A DNA stretch of 64,000 nucleotides from Chrysogorgia sp. JL179-B06 (GCA_035772405.1 JAYKKM010000048.1:2177501-2241500), one strand, 5' to 3'. Shown: positions 50,788 through 62,140, counted from the first letter of the stretch. A program made the numbers and translations. The notes: generated by a model from the letters alone, not told the origin.

Positions 50788-51610
50788 CAGTGTTCGCCAC
50801 TTTACTTAAGTAAAAAAATAAGTTGTTGGGAAAAGCTCGACTAGGTCCGCAGCAAAGTAGACGCTCGAAAGATGTATGATTATAAGTAAGATTTAACAGT
50901 CACAATTCACGAATCACTTCACAGTTCTCTATCACTTTCGTATTCCCGGTCACAATCACTGTATCGATTCTATTCTCTCGTTTTACATATATACCCCACG
51001 TCGTTATTTTCTGACAAGTCTTGCTCTCGTCTGTCGTCGATTGCTTAATTAAGTTTCATAATCAAAGTCATGAGTGTTCAGCAAAGTACTGATATTTTGT
51101 ACTTAAGTAAAAGTAAAAAGTAACTCCTCATTTTATATTTAAGTAAAAGTAAAAGTATGGCCTGAAAATCTAACTTAAGTAAAAGTAAAAGTATGGCAAA
51201 AAAATATTCCAGAAAAGTACTTCTGAAACAAACTATATATTCTCGAACCACCAACCAACATGACAATTGAATTGATAATCTAGCACTGTACTTTAATCTG
51301 GGCGCTGTTTAGCGGCGCCAACTCAACAGTTGCCAATCACGTACACATGCAAAACCAACTTCACGCGATTACTCCAGCGGATGGATAGAGTGGACCGAGT
51401 ATTTCGCGACTCCGCGTTCCGAATTTCTTTTTTTACTTTGCCGATAAAACAAGAAGTAACGAAGTTAAAAAGTAATTATTTAACAAAAAATTTACTTCGT
51501 TACAAGTAAAAAGTATTTGTTGAAAAATATACTTCGTGACAAGTAAATACTGATTTTTTTCACTTAAGTAAAGTAACGAAGTAAATTTACTTCGTTACTG
51601 GCGAACACTG
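50788..51610. mobile_element. hAT-like non-autonomous element rich in AAGTAAA repeats
   Basis: The ends CAGTGTTCGCCA and TGGCGAACACTG are inverted repeats about 820 bp apart. The interior has many aagtaaaagtaaaagta and acgaagtaa runs and no transposase. No clear 8-bp duplication remains. A relative at about 60436-61110 is interrupted by a TTAA MITE. Confidence 0.6.
51175..51178. other. empty TTAA target site
   Basis: The minus strand here reads cttttacTTAAgttagattttcaggcc. The same context at 60495-61035 holds a 503-bp insertion with TTAA on both sides. This pair shows that the insertion duplicated TTAA. Confidence 0.75.
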
Positions 51611-52143
51611 ATCAAAGTTTAAAGTTCTAAACACTTAACATGACAGTAATCTTTCACAACTGAGCTCCATGGAATCTCGTACATTTAAATACCAAAATGA
51701 GAGATCGTTCAAAGCGTCTTTGTTCCAGACTGCAAACTGATGCCATGTTCAAAACTGATTCATAATTGATAGTGTTACCCATATTAAGAAGCGATTTAAG
51801 GGCATAATAATTTGCAGCTTCCATTTTCTTGCTTAAACATTTGGACTACAATATTCGAAGTGTGGTAGGATGTAAACCTTATAGAGTTTTATTGATACTC
51901 CCATAGGAACCAAGCGTCGTATACGTCGCAAAACTGCTACTTTGGCGTATACTTTCTTGAGCAATTCCTTAATGTGATGTTCAAATGATAAACACTTTAT
52001 ATCTAATGTAACACCTACAATTTTGAGGCTATTGTCGATTGGAATTGACAGGTTGGCCACCGACTTTGAGATCATAATCATAGTTAGATTTATCCATTAA
52101 CATAGCTTGTGTTTTACTAGTGTTCACCGAGAAATAATTGTTA

Positions 52144-52380
52144 TCAAACCAAAGTTCCAATGAGTTTTATGTCTTCGTTAATGGCGAATTCCAATCTAGT
52201 AGGACATTGGTCAGAAGCATAATTTGTCGCGTCGTCGGCATAAAGACGTAGGGACGAGCTGGTAACTATCATATTCACGTCATTGATAAAGATGTTGAAT
52301 AATAAAGGTCCTAGTAGACTTCCTTGCGGAACCCCACAATGAACAGGAAGCCAATCGGAAAATATATCGTTAGACTTCAC
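52144..52380 (-). pseudogene. LINE reverse transcriptase palm segment
   Basis: This is the clearest RT part. It has CGVPQGSLLGPLLFNIFINDV followed about 20 residues later by LRLYADDA, the catalytic A/V-DD box. The open frame ends shortly afterwards. Confidence 0.8.
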
Positions 52381-52870
52381 TCTTTGTTTGCGGCCTTTTA
52401 GGTACGAACGGATCTACGGCAGATTCAGTAATCCCATAAGCCTTTAATTTAGCCAATAGTAAGTTATGGCAGATGGAATCGAACGCTTTGGACAGATCTA
52501 TAGCTACAACAGCTATGTACTATTGTCCTTTTTCTGATCAAGGGCAGATCTCCAATCCTCTGTCGATTTTAAAAGAGCAGTACAGCAGGAATGCCCTCGA
52601 AGAAATCCTGACATATTCTCCGAGAAACATGGAGAGAAGGCATGATAGAGCTGCTCAAATTTTATTTTTTCGAATACCTTTTGGGATTACAGATAAGATG
52701 TTGATTGACCTGAAGTTTTTCTTATTTGTCGTCTCATCTTTTTTATAGGCAGGAGTAACACTGCTTCTTTTCCATTCGGTCGGCCATATGGAGTTAACGA
52801 TACAGTAGTTGAAAAGCGAGGTCAGAGAGGCAGCTATCGCAGGTGTAGATATCTTTAGTTTATTTTTTTT

Positions 52871-53170
52871 GAGGTCCGTAACTCAGGTCCGTAACTAAAA
52901 TAGAGCCTTTTGATTGGCTGAGTACGAGGTCCGTATCACACCAGTACGGACCTCTCGCAACTTTTCGCGCCAAAAAATTGCAATTTTTTTTACTTTGCTC
53001 GAAAAAAATAAACACGTTATTTACCGTTTTGGTCGGTCCGTACTGGAAAAATATTTTCCCCCAGTCTCAGAAGCGGCCCTCGACCTTCGGTCTCGGGCCG
53101 CTTTCGGTCTCGGGCCGCTTCTGATACTTCGGGAAAATATTTTTCCAGTACGGACCTCCCAGCCGGTAAA
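52871..53170. mobile_element. foldback element nested in the LINE
   Basis: GGTCCGTACTGGAAAAATAT...TTCTCAGAAGCGGCC returns inverted as GGCCGCTTCTGA...ATATTTTTCCAGTACGGACC, with a CTTCGGTCTCGGGCCGCTTTCGGTC centre. It interrupts the LINE reading between GIPSNIY and LKISTPA. Confidence 0.65.
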
Positions 53171-53942
53171 TAACATATATATATTTGAAGGAATTCCATC
53201 TGGCCCACACGACTTTTTCTCATCGAGAGACAGAAGAAGTTTCTTCACATATTCCGAAGTTACCACTGTGAAGGAGAAATTTAGGTTGATTTCAAGGTTC
53301 TTTATTGCCATAATACTAGGATAGTATATTCTGGTTAATCATGGGAGAACAAAAAAATGCGTTGAATAAAGGCGCAGGATCAGTTACTAATTTACCTTCT
53401 TCAATAAGGTGGATTTGATGATCTGAATTTAATTTATTGCTCGGAAGGAGTGGTTTCAATTTCTAACAAAATTCACCAGGATTTTGTTTGGTCAATGACG
53501 CCTCTAAACAAAAATCCTTAATACCTTTTCTCTTTAACGAAGTTACTAAATTCCTTTGTTCTCTATGTTTATTCCAATTGATGTCAGACGAAACTCTGCG
53601 AAACTTCTTGTAGAGTCGGTTTCTTTTTGACGTATCTGTTTTCGAATATTTGAGTCAATCCAAGGAATCTGTCTATTACGTATCTTCAACTGGATAATAT
53701 AGGTATATGGTTATCAAGAACTTGATTGTAGATGCCAAATGTCGTCAATATTTTCAAATGCATAAGCACTGTCCCAAGGGATCTCACTAACATCATGAAC
53801 AAGGGAACTTACGTTAAGATTTTTTGTTGATCTAAATTGTTTTTAATTTAGATTTGGGTAATTTCAGTTTTCTAACCATATAAATTAAATCGTGATCACT
53901 TATGCCAAGATGCAAATTACCACTTGTTGACATTCGTTCCGG

Positions 53943-54891
53943 TGTCACAGGAAATTCGCCCCCCCCTAGGAAATTCGCCCCCTCCCCCTGTGGGGGGGGG
54001 GCGAATTTCCTAGGAATTTCGCCCTCCTGGGGGCGAATTTCCTAGGAATATCGCCCCCCTTTAGGAATTTCGCCCTCCTCTTTAGTCGCAAGATATAAAT
54101 CGGAATCCACTCGCCGTCAATATGTGGTAACAACACGTCTTCTGTCATTCGAAATTAAACTATTTCCACTCGTCAGCAGCCAAAACGGCAATGTCGAAGC
54201 GAGCCAATTGTCAGTTGTGACTCAGCGATTGGAAAATATCTTTCTCCTAATGTGCATGGGTTTTGTTTTTAGTATGTTGTTAAATATAGCGGTCACTTCA
54301 TTAACGGGGGTGACGTATTCAACATTTATCGTATAAATACCCGCTCTGTTTTGTTGATAAATTGTCGGCAGAAATGCATTATCTTATCCTTCTTCTTTAG
54401 TTTAAATGTTTTTCTCCACTTTTTTCTTAACTCTGACTCTGCTAAGTTTTGAACACTTCTTTTAAGAACTATCCAACATTGCTATTCACCTTCATGAATG
54501 CATTTTCCAAAGCAATATTTAATTTTGTCACCACGACAAAATCGTTATTTTAAGAATTATTTTAGAAAAACTTCCAGAAGAGTACGATATGATTGCATGC
54601 GATCTTTGCGGGGAATGGTTTCACCTAAAATGTGTGCAATGCAATTCTACGCAAAATGAATGGCTTTGCCCTTCGTGTAAAATATTAAATTTAATAAAAA
54701 ATGTTCTTGAGAAGTTTAGTTTCAAAACGAAATTGAGAGGGGGCAAATTTCCTAGAGGGGGGCGAATATCCTAGGAAATTCGCCCCTAGGGGGGCGAAAT
54801 TCCCAGGAAATGTTTCCCCCGGGAGGGCGGAATTCCTAGGAATATCGCCCCCAGGGGGGCGATATTACAGCGGGACGAATTTCCTGGGACA
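53943..54891. mobile_element. 949-bp TIR element with PHD-finger fragment, nested in the LINE
   Basis: The ends TGTCACAGGAAATTCG and CGAATTTCCTGGGACA are inverted, and CCGG lies outside both (53939-53942, 54892-54895). Removing the element and one CCGG restores the LINE frame VSHP-ERMSTSG. Both ends carry many iterated ggggcgaatttcctaggaa motifs. TGT...ACA ends with a 4-bp duplication recall Ginger-type integrase-like transposons, but no integrase is present. Confidence 0.65.
54541..54774 (+). pseudogene. PHD-finger fragment carried by the nested element
   Basis: The frame runs from a TAA near 54520: IILEKLPEEYDMIACDLCGE, then WFHLKCVQC, EWLCPSC. C-x2-C, H-x2-C and C-x2-C ligands of a PHD zinc finger are present; the first C-x2-C pair is not. 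No start codon or splice acceptor is assured, and the frame ends in the terminal repeat. Confidence 0.55.
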
Positions 54892-55748
54892 CCGGGTGTG
54901 ATACCAATATGACATCGATCAGACTAGACGAAGTATCTGTTACTCTAGTCGGTTCCTTTATAATGTTGGTGAGACAAAACTTATCACAAAATTCAGAGAA
55001 TTCTGGGTTGGGGCCATGCTGGCTGATACTCCCTGCGAGCATATTTAAATTGAAATCACCAATAAAGATGATCTCGTTTCTTTTTGCATACATTTGTTCC
55101 GCTGCAGTAACACACGATGAAATATTAAGTCAACTGTTTTACATTTTCCAGGCGAGCGATAACAAGCACAAATAATAAACCAAATATTCTCATTACCCCT
55201 GATTCCAGACCCACAGGTTCGAGTTTTGCTCGTCGATGAGCGGTGATCGTTGACAGAATGTAAACAAGGATACCACCAGCACCCTTCTTACGATCTTTGC
55301 GGATAATGCGGTAGAGGGTGGCAAATTAGTGAATTCGATATTGAGCTGTCAATTTTGCTTTCTAATAAATAATATATCAAGATGGCAATATGGCATTGAT
55401 TAAGAATCTCCAAAATTTCATAGATTTTTCCATATGTACTATTGATATTCAAGGTTGGTTTTATTTTCAAGTTGTTTTTGTCGGAATGCGTTAACAGCCA
55501 ACTACGTTATTTTTAAGTAGTTAATCCAATTTACCACTGAAACAGAACTGCAATCATTGCGATAATCTTTTTTTCAGTTTAGACTCAGACAGACAGAGAG
55601 ACTGGAGATTGTTGGATAAAGCACGGGGCGAAGACAAATAAACAACAATCAACGACAGCGAACGTGGATTATTTCTCGGTGAAAATATAGAAGCCAGTTG
55701 TAACAGCGACGGTGGAAAAGTGAGAAAGAACAACAAAGAAACCGAAAG

Positions 55749-55997
55749 ATGTATTTTCGTCTCGCCATTTTTTTGCTTGTGGCCATTTGTTTTGCAGATT
55801 CATTTGCCGGGATGACGAGCCGTTATCGCGGTCCACCAAGGCCACCGCCAGGGACAGGAGCAACACCTGATTGTCCCATAGACGATAAAATTGCTGCCTT
55901 TTTAAAGAAGATAAATAGCGGACACAGAGGGACAAAAGGAGAATCTGGGAAAACGGGTACACCAGGAAGAATGGGTCCAAAGCGGTCCAGAACTGCA
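55749..55997 (+). CDS. exon 1 of collagen-like secreted protein gene 2
   Basis: The 83-codon, phase-0 exon ends CTGCA|gtaagt as in gene 1. The signal peptide is MYFRLAIFLLVAICFADSFA. The first collagen block is broken (GPPRPPPGTG) and 12 residues before PDCPIDDK are deleted. Seven Gly-X-Y triplets remain (GHR GTK GES GKT GTP GRM GPK). With exon 2 at 58526 the product is 178 residues. The frame is intact but the TATA region is missing upstream, so expression is doubtful. Confidence 0.8.
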
Positions 55998-56215
55998 GTA
56001 AGTTATTCAATCATAGTTCAATCGATCTCAGACCAATGTGACGCGAAGAGAACTCAACTTGTATTAAACTACCTCCCTCTATTAAACGGCCATTTGTTAA
56101 AATCCCAATATATATATATATATATTGAATATTGGACCTGTCATTTCTCCCTCCCCCTCAGTCTGTTTGCTGTTCGCATCTCATTGATTATTAGTTTGTT
56201 TAGCTTCCGTGCATT

Positions 56216-56217
<2 letters not shown>

Positions 56218-56267
<50 letters not shown>
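56218..56267. repeat. (TA)n microsatellite
   Basis: A pure TA tract at the point where SINE copies were inserted in the gene 2 intron. The copy A intron has a TA tract at the equivalent place (49158). Confidence 0.85.
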
Positions 56268-56270
<3 letters not shown>

Positions 56271-56635
56271 TAATATTTGGCATTTCACTCGATCAAACTA
56301 CATGTTGAAAGGATTTATGGTGAAGGAAAATTTCGAGTGTTGGAATACATACATTTTAAGACCAAACCGGGACCAGTTGCGAAAAATGCAACTTAGCGGC
56401 CTTCCGGTAGGAATTGAACCCGCGACTGAAGGCCGCTAAGTTGCATTTTTCGCAACTGGTCCCGGTTTGGTCTTAAAATGTATGTATTCCAACACTCGAA
56501 ATTTTCCTTCACCATAAATCCTTTCAACATGTAGTTTGATCGAGTGAAATGCCAAATATTACCTATAATATACCCAGAATCTTATCCCGGCATTACCACC
56601 ATATATACAGAACTCGTGACTAGGCTCTCGGCAAC

Positions 56636-56710
56636 GGCTTCCGTAGCTCAGTGGTCAGAGCACTGCACTAGCAATCGCAGAGTCGCGGGTTCAATTCCTA
56701 CCGGAAGGCC
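56636..56710 (+). tRNA. tRNA-Ala-like sequence, SINE head
   Basis: A box TAGCTCAGTGG and B box GGTTCAATTCC are present, with the 8-base anticodon loop subtype (CTAGCAAT). It is a pseudo-tRNA acting as SINE head. Confidence 0.5.
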
Positions 56711-56911
56711 GCTAAGTTGCATTTTTCGCAACTGGTCCCGGTTTGGTCTTAAAATGTATGTATTCCAACACTCGAAATTTTCCTTCACCATAAATCCTTT
56801 CAACATGTAGTTTGATCGAGTGAAATGCCAAATATTACCTATAATATACCCAGAATCTTATCCCGGCATTACCACCATATATACAGAACTCGTGACTAGG
56901 CTCTCGGCAAC

Positions 56912-56986
56912 GGCTTCCGTAGCTCAGTGGTCAGAGCACTGCACTAGCAATCGCAGAGTCGCGGGTTCAATTCCTACCGGAAGGCC
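56912..56986 (+). tRNA. tRNA-Ala-like sequence, SINE head, second copy
   Basis: Identical to the copy 276 bp upstream over the tRNA-like part. Confidence 0.5.
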
Positions 56987-57074
56987 GCTAAGTTGCATTT
57001 TTCGCAACTGGTCCCGGTTTGGTCTTAAAATGTATGTATTCCAACACTCGAAATTTTCCTTCACCATAAATCCT

Positions 57075-57216
<142 letters not shown>

Positions 57217-57312
57217 CAAGTTCGAAAACATATATGAGTAGAGTGCTCGATACCGAGGTAGAGCGGAATAGTAAGACAAAAAGACAAACTTGAGTTACTT
57301 CATTTGAATTTT

Positions 57313-57370
57313 AATCACTACAGATCTGTTTCGTATGGCAAGCGTAGCTTACCACACTCATCAGGTGATT
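57313..57370 (-). ncRNA. complete hammerhead ribozyme fold
   Basis: On the minus strand: stem I AATCAC with GTGATT (6 perfect pairs), box CTGATGA, stem II GTGTGGTAAGC with GCTTGCCATAC (11 pairs, two G-U; loop TAC), box GAAA, stem III ACA with TGT (loop GATC), then A before the predicted cleavage between 57319 and 57318. All core positions fit the hammerhead consensus CUGANGA...GAAA...UH. The stem III text ACAGATCTGT is a perfect palindrome, so two RNAs could share stem III as a dimer. Hammerheads of this size are known in Penelope-like elements; relics of those lie elsewhere in the window. Confidence 0.8.
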
Positions 57371-57876
57371 TTCGCGTGTGATGTTAATGCCTGGGAAACT
57401 TGAATGTCAAAAACTCATTAATATTCATTAACCAAATTGTCCAATCACATTTCCGTATTTAGTCACGCGCAAGGCTTTTATACCTGATACGAACTCTATA
57501 TATATATCTCTACGAACTTTATATAAAATTCCTGCTAATTTGCATTTCGCCCATACATCAACCCAATTTACCTCTAATAGAAAATAAAAACCAGTACACT
57601 CCCTAGTGATTACAATCAATTGTTTTTGAAGCTATTTAAATTTTAAAACACTCGAACACTCGCGTTTTATCATATCTAAAATGCTCGCGCTGCGCGCTCG
57701 CATTTTAAATATGATAAAACGCTCCTTCTCGTGTTTTAAATACTACATATATATATATATATATACTATAGACGATGTAGTAAAAACCGTTGGAAGAGTG
57801 CTCAATGGAAATCCAGAGCATATTATAGTAAAAATTCAAATATATATATATATATATACATGGTTCATTTCCAGCC

Positions 57877-57975
57877 GGAAGGCCTCTAAGTTGCATTTTT
57901 CGCAACTGGTCCTGGTTTGGTCTTAAAATGTATATATTCCAACACACGAAATTTTCCTTCACCAAAAATCCTTAG
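57877..57975 (+). repeat. SINE-like fragment
   Basis: ccggaaggcctctaagttgc...ttttccttcacc matches the 3' half of the 277-bp unit with several differences. It is flanked by TA tracts on both sides. Confidence 0.75.
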
Positions 57976-58525
57976 AACCTATATATATATATATATATAT
58001 AATTTACAAGTAGATATACGTGTCTTTATATATACGATGAATAACGGATTATAAAATTCAAATTCAAATTATAACGGTACTGACGGTCAACGGACAAAAC
58101 TATTAATATACATAAATGATTATGTTTACACTCAATAATTTTATAATGCTCTAAAAACTATAAACAAAACAAAAATATATACAAGAGAAAGACTGAAGTT
58201 AGTACCGTTGTAATTTGAATTTTATAATTCGTTATTCATTGTATATATAATCCAGTAAGCTTACATCCGGTGAGTTATGTCCGGTGTACATATGTCCGGT
58301 GTACATATGTCCATGTGTATATATGTCCGGTGGGCTTTTGTCCAGGGATTTTGTCCGGGGGCTTTTTTGTCTGGGGATTTTTCGTCCGGGGCTTTTATCC
58401 GGGGGCTTTTTTGTCTGGGGCTTTTTTGTCCGGGGGCTTATTTATCCGGTGGGATTATATGGCGGGTGTCAAACATCAACAGGTCGAAACCTTAGCGCGA
58501 ACTAAACATTGTTTTGATCTTCTAG

Positions 58526-58813
58526 ACCCAATGGCCTTTCGACTGCCACAACGTAGCTGTGAATTTAGCCATGGGTGTCTACGATACGGAAGTCTATCAC
58601 TGTTGCAGGAAATGTGCCATGCCGAAATTCATGCACTGCGTTTTGCAAAACCCTTTGTGGATGTGTCATAGCAACGCACATCGCTGTATCACCGAGTGCC
58701 AATGCAAGAGAAGCCCTGGTCCACCTGGTCCACACAAAGAATGCAAGAAAGAAATAAAGTACCACCGAGGTTCACCTTGTGTCACAAAATCATGTATTGC
58801 AATAAATATTTAA
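58526..58813 (+). CDS. exon 2 of collagen-like secreted protein gene 2 (Cys-rich)
   Basis: The acceptor is tgatcttctag and the exon has 95 codons plus TAA. All 12 exon 2 Cys of gene 1 are kept (WPFDC, YHCCRKC, MHC, LWMC, HRC, ITECQC, KEC, GSPC, KSC). The collagen block is cut to GPPGPH, two triplets. AATAAA again overlaps the last codons. The conserved Cys against a shrinking collagen part suggests that the Cys fold is the constrained part. Confidence 0.8.
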   Translation, partial: TQWPFDCHNVAVNLAMGVYDTEVYHCCRKCAMPKFMHCVLQNPLWMCHSNAHRCITECQCKRSPGPPGPHKECKKEIKYHRGSPCVTKSCIAINI

Positions 58814-58984
58814 TTCAGCTTAATGTTTCTTTTACTTAAAGGTGAGATAGATATATACTTTATTTCAATTACTTGGTTACTTGTGTAATTTACAATAGTA
58901 AAAAACTAAAATTAGAATATATAGTTTAATATCTACATTAGTCATTAAGAATATATGTATAAATAGATAAAAAAATGAATAAGG

Positions 58985-59400
58985 GACCATTATTTATGGT
59001 CGGAGCCGAAGAGAAATAGATTTGGTGCTGAAAAAATAATTTTACCCAACCAAATTAAGATCAGAAATTTAACCGTCCCAACCATTCATGGGGAAAGAAA
59101 ATCTTTTACCTAATCCAAGAAGAAAAAGTTAGATAAAGCCCAATTTCCAGCATATCGTCGATACAAGTTTTAATAGCAAACCCAAATATAGATATACAGA
59201 CAGATCCTACTGTTATAACTCTCAGATTATTATCTCCCCAGATGACTAAGAACGGATGACGAGATTCAACATTTAAATGATGAACTTTTTTATGTAAATA
59301 GTCATGAAAATTTTGCACTCAATCATTTAGGTCTTAGAATTTTCAGTTACCCAACCATTTTCTCTTCGGCCCCCACCCCGGCCATAAATAATGTGACTGG
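58985..59400. repeat. interspersed repeat (partner at 9119-9330)
   Basis: The ends agree as inverted text: gaccattatttatggtcgg-agccgaagagaa at the left and ttctcttcggcc...ggccataaataatg at the right, about 415 bp. This suggests a TIR element; the array's left flank holds one end of another copy. Confidence 0.6.
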
Positions 59401-59595
59401 TCCCTATAAGCATGAATAAAGAATAAAACAGATTAAACTTAAAAAGGTGTATACACGTTACTGATCTACAGAACTGCAAGCAGGTCCGTGCGTGTCCGCT
59501 GAAGATTGAAGGTGCGTTTACGTCTTAGGTTATATTTGGCCACATGTCTGGTTGGAAGTAATTCATGTAGCTAGTTTATGCGATGGATCAGATAC

Positions 59596-60082
59596 AGTAA
59601 AAACCGGCGTACAAGAACCTAGATTTTTCCAAGTTAGCCTAAAAAGGTTCTTATGTGAATGGTGTTTACTGCAAAATTAGGCTATTTAGGTTCTTAAACA
59701 GGTTCTTATTTTCGTAAGAAAAAAAGCGACTTGGTTTTGGTAAGTGTGGTCTATTATTGATATAAATTATGCGTAAATTTCCTCCAAAATGACTGCAATC
59801 TAAGCAAATACAAACCGTATATACATTTTAAAGCTACACTGTGTGTAATTTACAGCTCACTGTGTGTAAATTCAATGGAACAAAATAATGTATACAACTG
59901 TAAATATATATACACTATTTGTCTGGTTCTGGCTCATTTTCATAACTTTGTAGAGTTTATTTTCTTTGATTTATAAATTTTTAGTTTTTACTCTATTTGA
60001 TAAAATAAGAACCTGCTTTCAAATTTTATCCTAAAACAGGTTCTTATGTAAAGGGGGTCTAAATGGAAAATCTTAGCCTATA
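59596..60082. mobile_element. TIR element copy (partner 50288-50786)
   Basis: Starts tacagtaaaaaccggcgtac and lacks its right end; homology to 50288-50786 stops at about 60082. Confidence 0.55.
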
Positions 60083-60504
60083 ACATCAGAAGAAACAAAA
60101 TATATTTCTTTACTAGTCACTCATCAAACACTTCCATTCGCAAACTTATTCGTGCTGTTTCAGCAGCATAACCCGGCCTTCCACGCTTCGGAGGCGAAGC
60201 GCTCGTAGCAGTATCGTAGCAGCTTCTATGTATCGAAAAGATTACAATAGTAAATGATCAATTTTACGAAAAATATCACAATAATTGATCACTCAGGTAT
60301 ATTTACTTCTTAGAAAACTTAAAAATGGATAATTTATAAGAAGGATTGATCAAATATCGACGGATTCGTTTGTGAACTGAAATAGGCGTCCCATAAAATG
60401 GCCGCCAAGAAGAAAACAAGCGCGCAAAGCACTATGGTTCGAGAATATATAGTTTGTTTCAGAAATACTTTTCTGAAATATTTTTGCCATACTTTCACTT
60501 TTAC

Positions 60505-61015
60505 TTAAAGGGACACTCCGGCCCAAATACAAATGTAGTTCATATGAAAGATCTTACTGACTTTAGATTATTTCCAAAGTTTCAGCATTCCTATCAATTT
60601 AGTTAAGAAGATGTGGCTAGTTGAAGTTGGAGAGTTTGTCCAATTTCGACGCCATTTTGTTTCTCAAATATGACGTCACTGAGTGACGTGATCTCGTATT
60701 ATGCCTAAGAAGCTCCTCTACCTTCCTGCATGATGAACTAAATAGTTTATTTCGACTAATTTTCGTCCAAAGACAATTCACAATAACTATCACTATGTGA
60801 TCGCCATCAAAACAACTCCACTGACGATAAAGAATCACTCAATGACGTCATATTTTCAAAACCAATATGGCGTCAAAATCCACAAATTTTCAACTTCAAC
60901 TAGCAATATCTTCTCAACTAAATTGATAGGAATGCTGAAACTTTGGAAATAAACTAAAGTCAGTAAGATCTTTCATATGAACTGCATTTGTATTTGGGCC
61001 GGAGTGTCCCTTTAA
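60505..61015. mobile_element. 503-bp TTAA-flanked foldback MITE, copy 1
   Basis: The element (60509-61011) starts AGGGACACTCCGGCCCAAAT and ends with the inverse. TTAA lies at 60505-60508 and 61012-61015. The two halves are related over most of their length. Comparison with the empty site at 51175 confirms the TTAA duplication. TTAA targeting is typical of piggyBac-class transposases. Confidence 0.85.
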
Positions 61016-61149
61016 GTAAGATTTTCAGGCCATACTTTTACTTTTAGAGGAGTCACTTTATACTTTTATAATTAAGTACAAAATATCAGTATACTTTGTT
61101 GAACACTGGATACAATTGAATCCAATAACTTGCTGCACTGCTCTTTACG

Positions 61150-61461
61150 TCTGTCGTACAAATGGCTAAGGTTACAAATGTCTAAATTATGATGGTATGG
61201 CATTCCAGGCGATATAATAGATCAAGAGCCCTCTTCTGCACACGTTCCAAGTCATCGTTCAATAAGCAGGAAGAGAGTAATGGAAAACTGCAGGAGAGCA
61301 GTACTCAAGGATTGGTCTGATGCAAGTACAGTATAGAAGTTGATAATATCACGGACAGGAACCTTTGCGCGTTTCAGTAAGACCAAAAAATAGAGCCGTT
61401 TGTTCGCTGTCTTAATTGTTTCGTTAAGATGGGAATTGACAAGGACATTGGCATAAACCCC

Positions 61462-61480
<19 letters not shown>
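61150..61480 (-). pseudogene. LINE reverse transcriptase C-terminal fragment
   Basis: The minus reading has HLNETIKTANKRLYFLVLLK and RAKVPVRDIINFYTV, followed in another frame by a DLERVQKRALDLL-type end. This is the usual C-terminus of CR1/L2-type ORF2. It adjoins an (AAT)n tract at 61462-61494. Confidence 0.65.
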
Positions 61481-61497
<17 letters not shown>

Positions 61498-61629
61498 GTC
61501 TTTATTCATTTGATAAAAAACATATCAAAAGTTACAATTTTGCTAACAACTAATCAACACCTTATCTAAAAATATTTACAAATATAAGTATTTAGAAACT
61601 AGTGCTAAAACTATATCGCTAAATGGTAT

Positions 61630-62140
61630 TTAAAGGGACAATCCGGCCCAAATACAAATGCAGTTCATATGAAAGATCTTACTGACTTTAGTTTATTTCC
61701 AAAGTTTCAGCATTCCTATCAATTTAGTTGAGAAGATATTGCTAGTTGAAGTTGAAAATTTGTGGATTTTGACGCCATATTGGTTTTGAAAATATGACGT
61801 CATTGAGTGATTCTTTATCGTCAGTGGAGTTGTTTTGATGGCGATCACATAGTGATAGTTATTTTGAATGGTCTTTGGACGAAAATTAGTCGAAATAAAC
61901 TATTTAGTTCATCATGCAGGAAAGTAGAGGAGCTTCTTAGGCATAATACGAGATCACGTCACTCAGTGACATCATATTTGAGAAACAAAATGGCGTCGAA
62001 ATTGGACAAACTCTCCAACTTCAACTAGCCACATCTTCTTAACTAAATTGATAGGAATGCTGAAACTTTGGAAATAATCTAAAGTCAGTAAGATCTTTCA
62101 TATGAACTACATTTGTATTTGGGCCGGAGTGTCCCTTTAA
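61630..62140. mobile_element. 503-bp TTAA-flanked foldback MITE, copy 2 (opposite orientation)
   Basis: The element (61634-62136) has exactly the length of copy 1 and is nearly identical to its reverse complement, with TTAA at 61630-61633 and 62137-62140. It lies immediately 3' of the LINE fragment at 62141-62600. Confidence 0.85.

Larger units (their letters stand above)
51650..55480 (-). mobile_element. CR1/L2-like LINE, decayed and carrying nested insertions
   Basis: Minus-strand pieces in order: endonuclease (about 55470-54900) with ICACYRSPG and FIGDFNLN...PTRVTDTSSSLIDVI, then HLGISDHDLIY (53900), LSLDEKKSCGPDGIPS (53210), LKISTPAIAASLTSLFNY (52850), AIDLSKAFDS (about 52500), GVPQGSLLGPLLFNIFINDV and RLYADDA (52330-52250), then PHFEYCSPN (51840) and ALKSLLNMG (51780). 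Many frame breaks show it is not functional. It is split by a 949-bp element at 53943-54891 and a foldback at 52871-53170. Confidence 0.8.

Noticed and set aside
54124..54336. 70-codon ORF within the nested element
   Set aside because: It shows no zinc-finger or other domain pattern and is not linked by splice signals to the PHD fragment.
60617..62028. 73-codon ORFs found twice on opposite strands
   Set aside because: They are the same internal stretch of the two 503-bp MITE copies; they have no domain and arise from the repeat.
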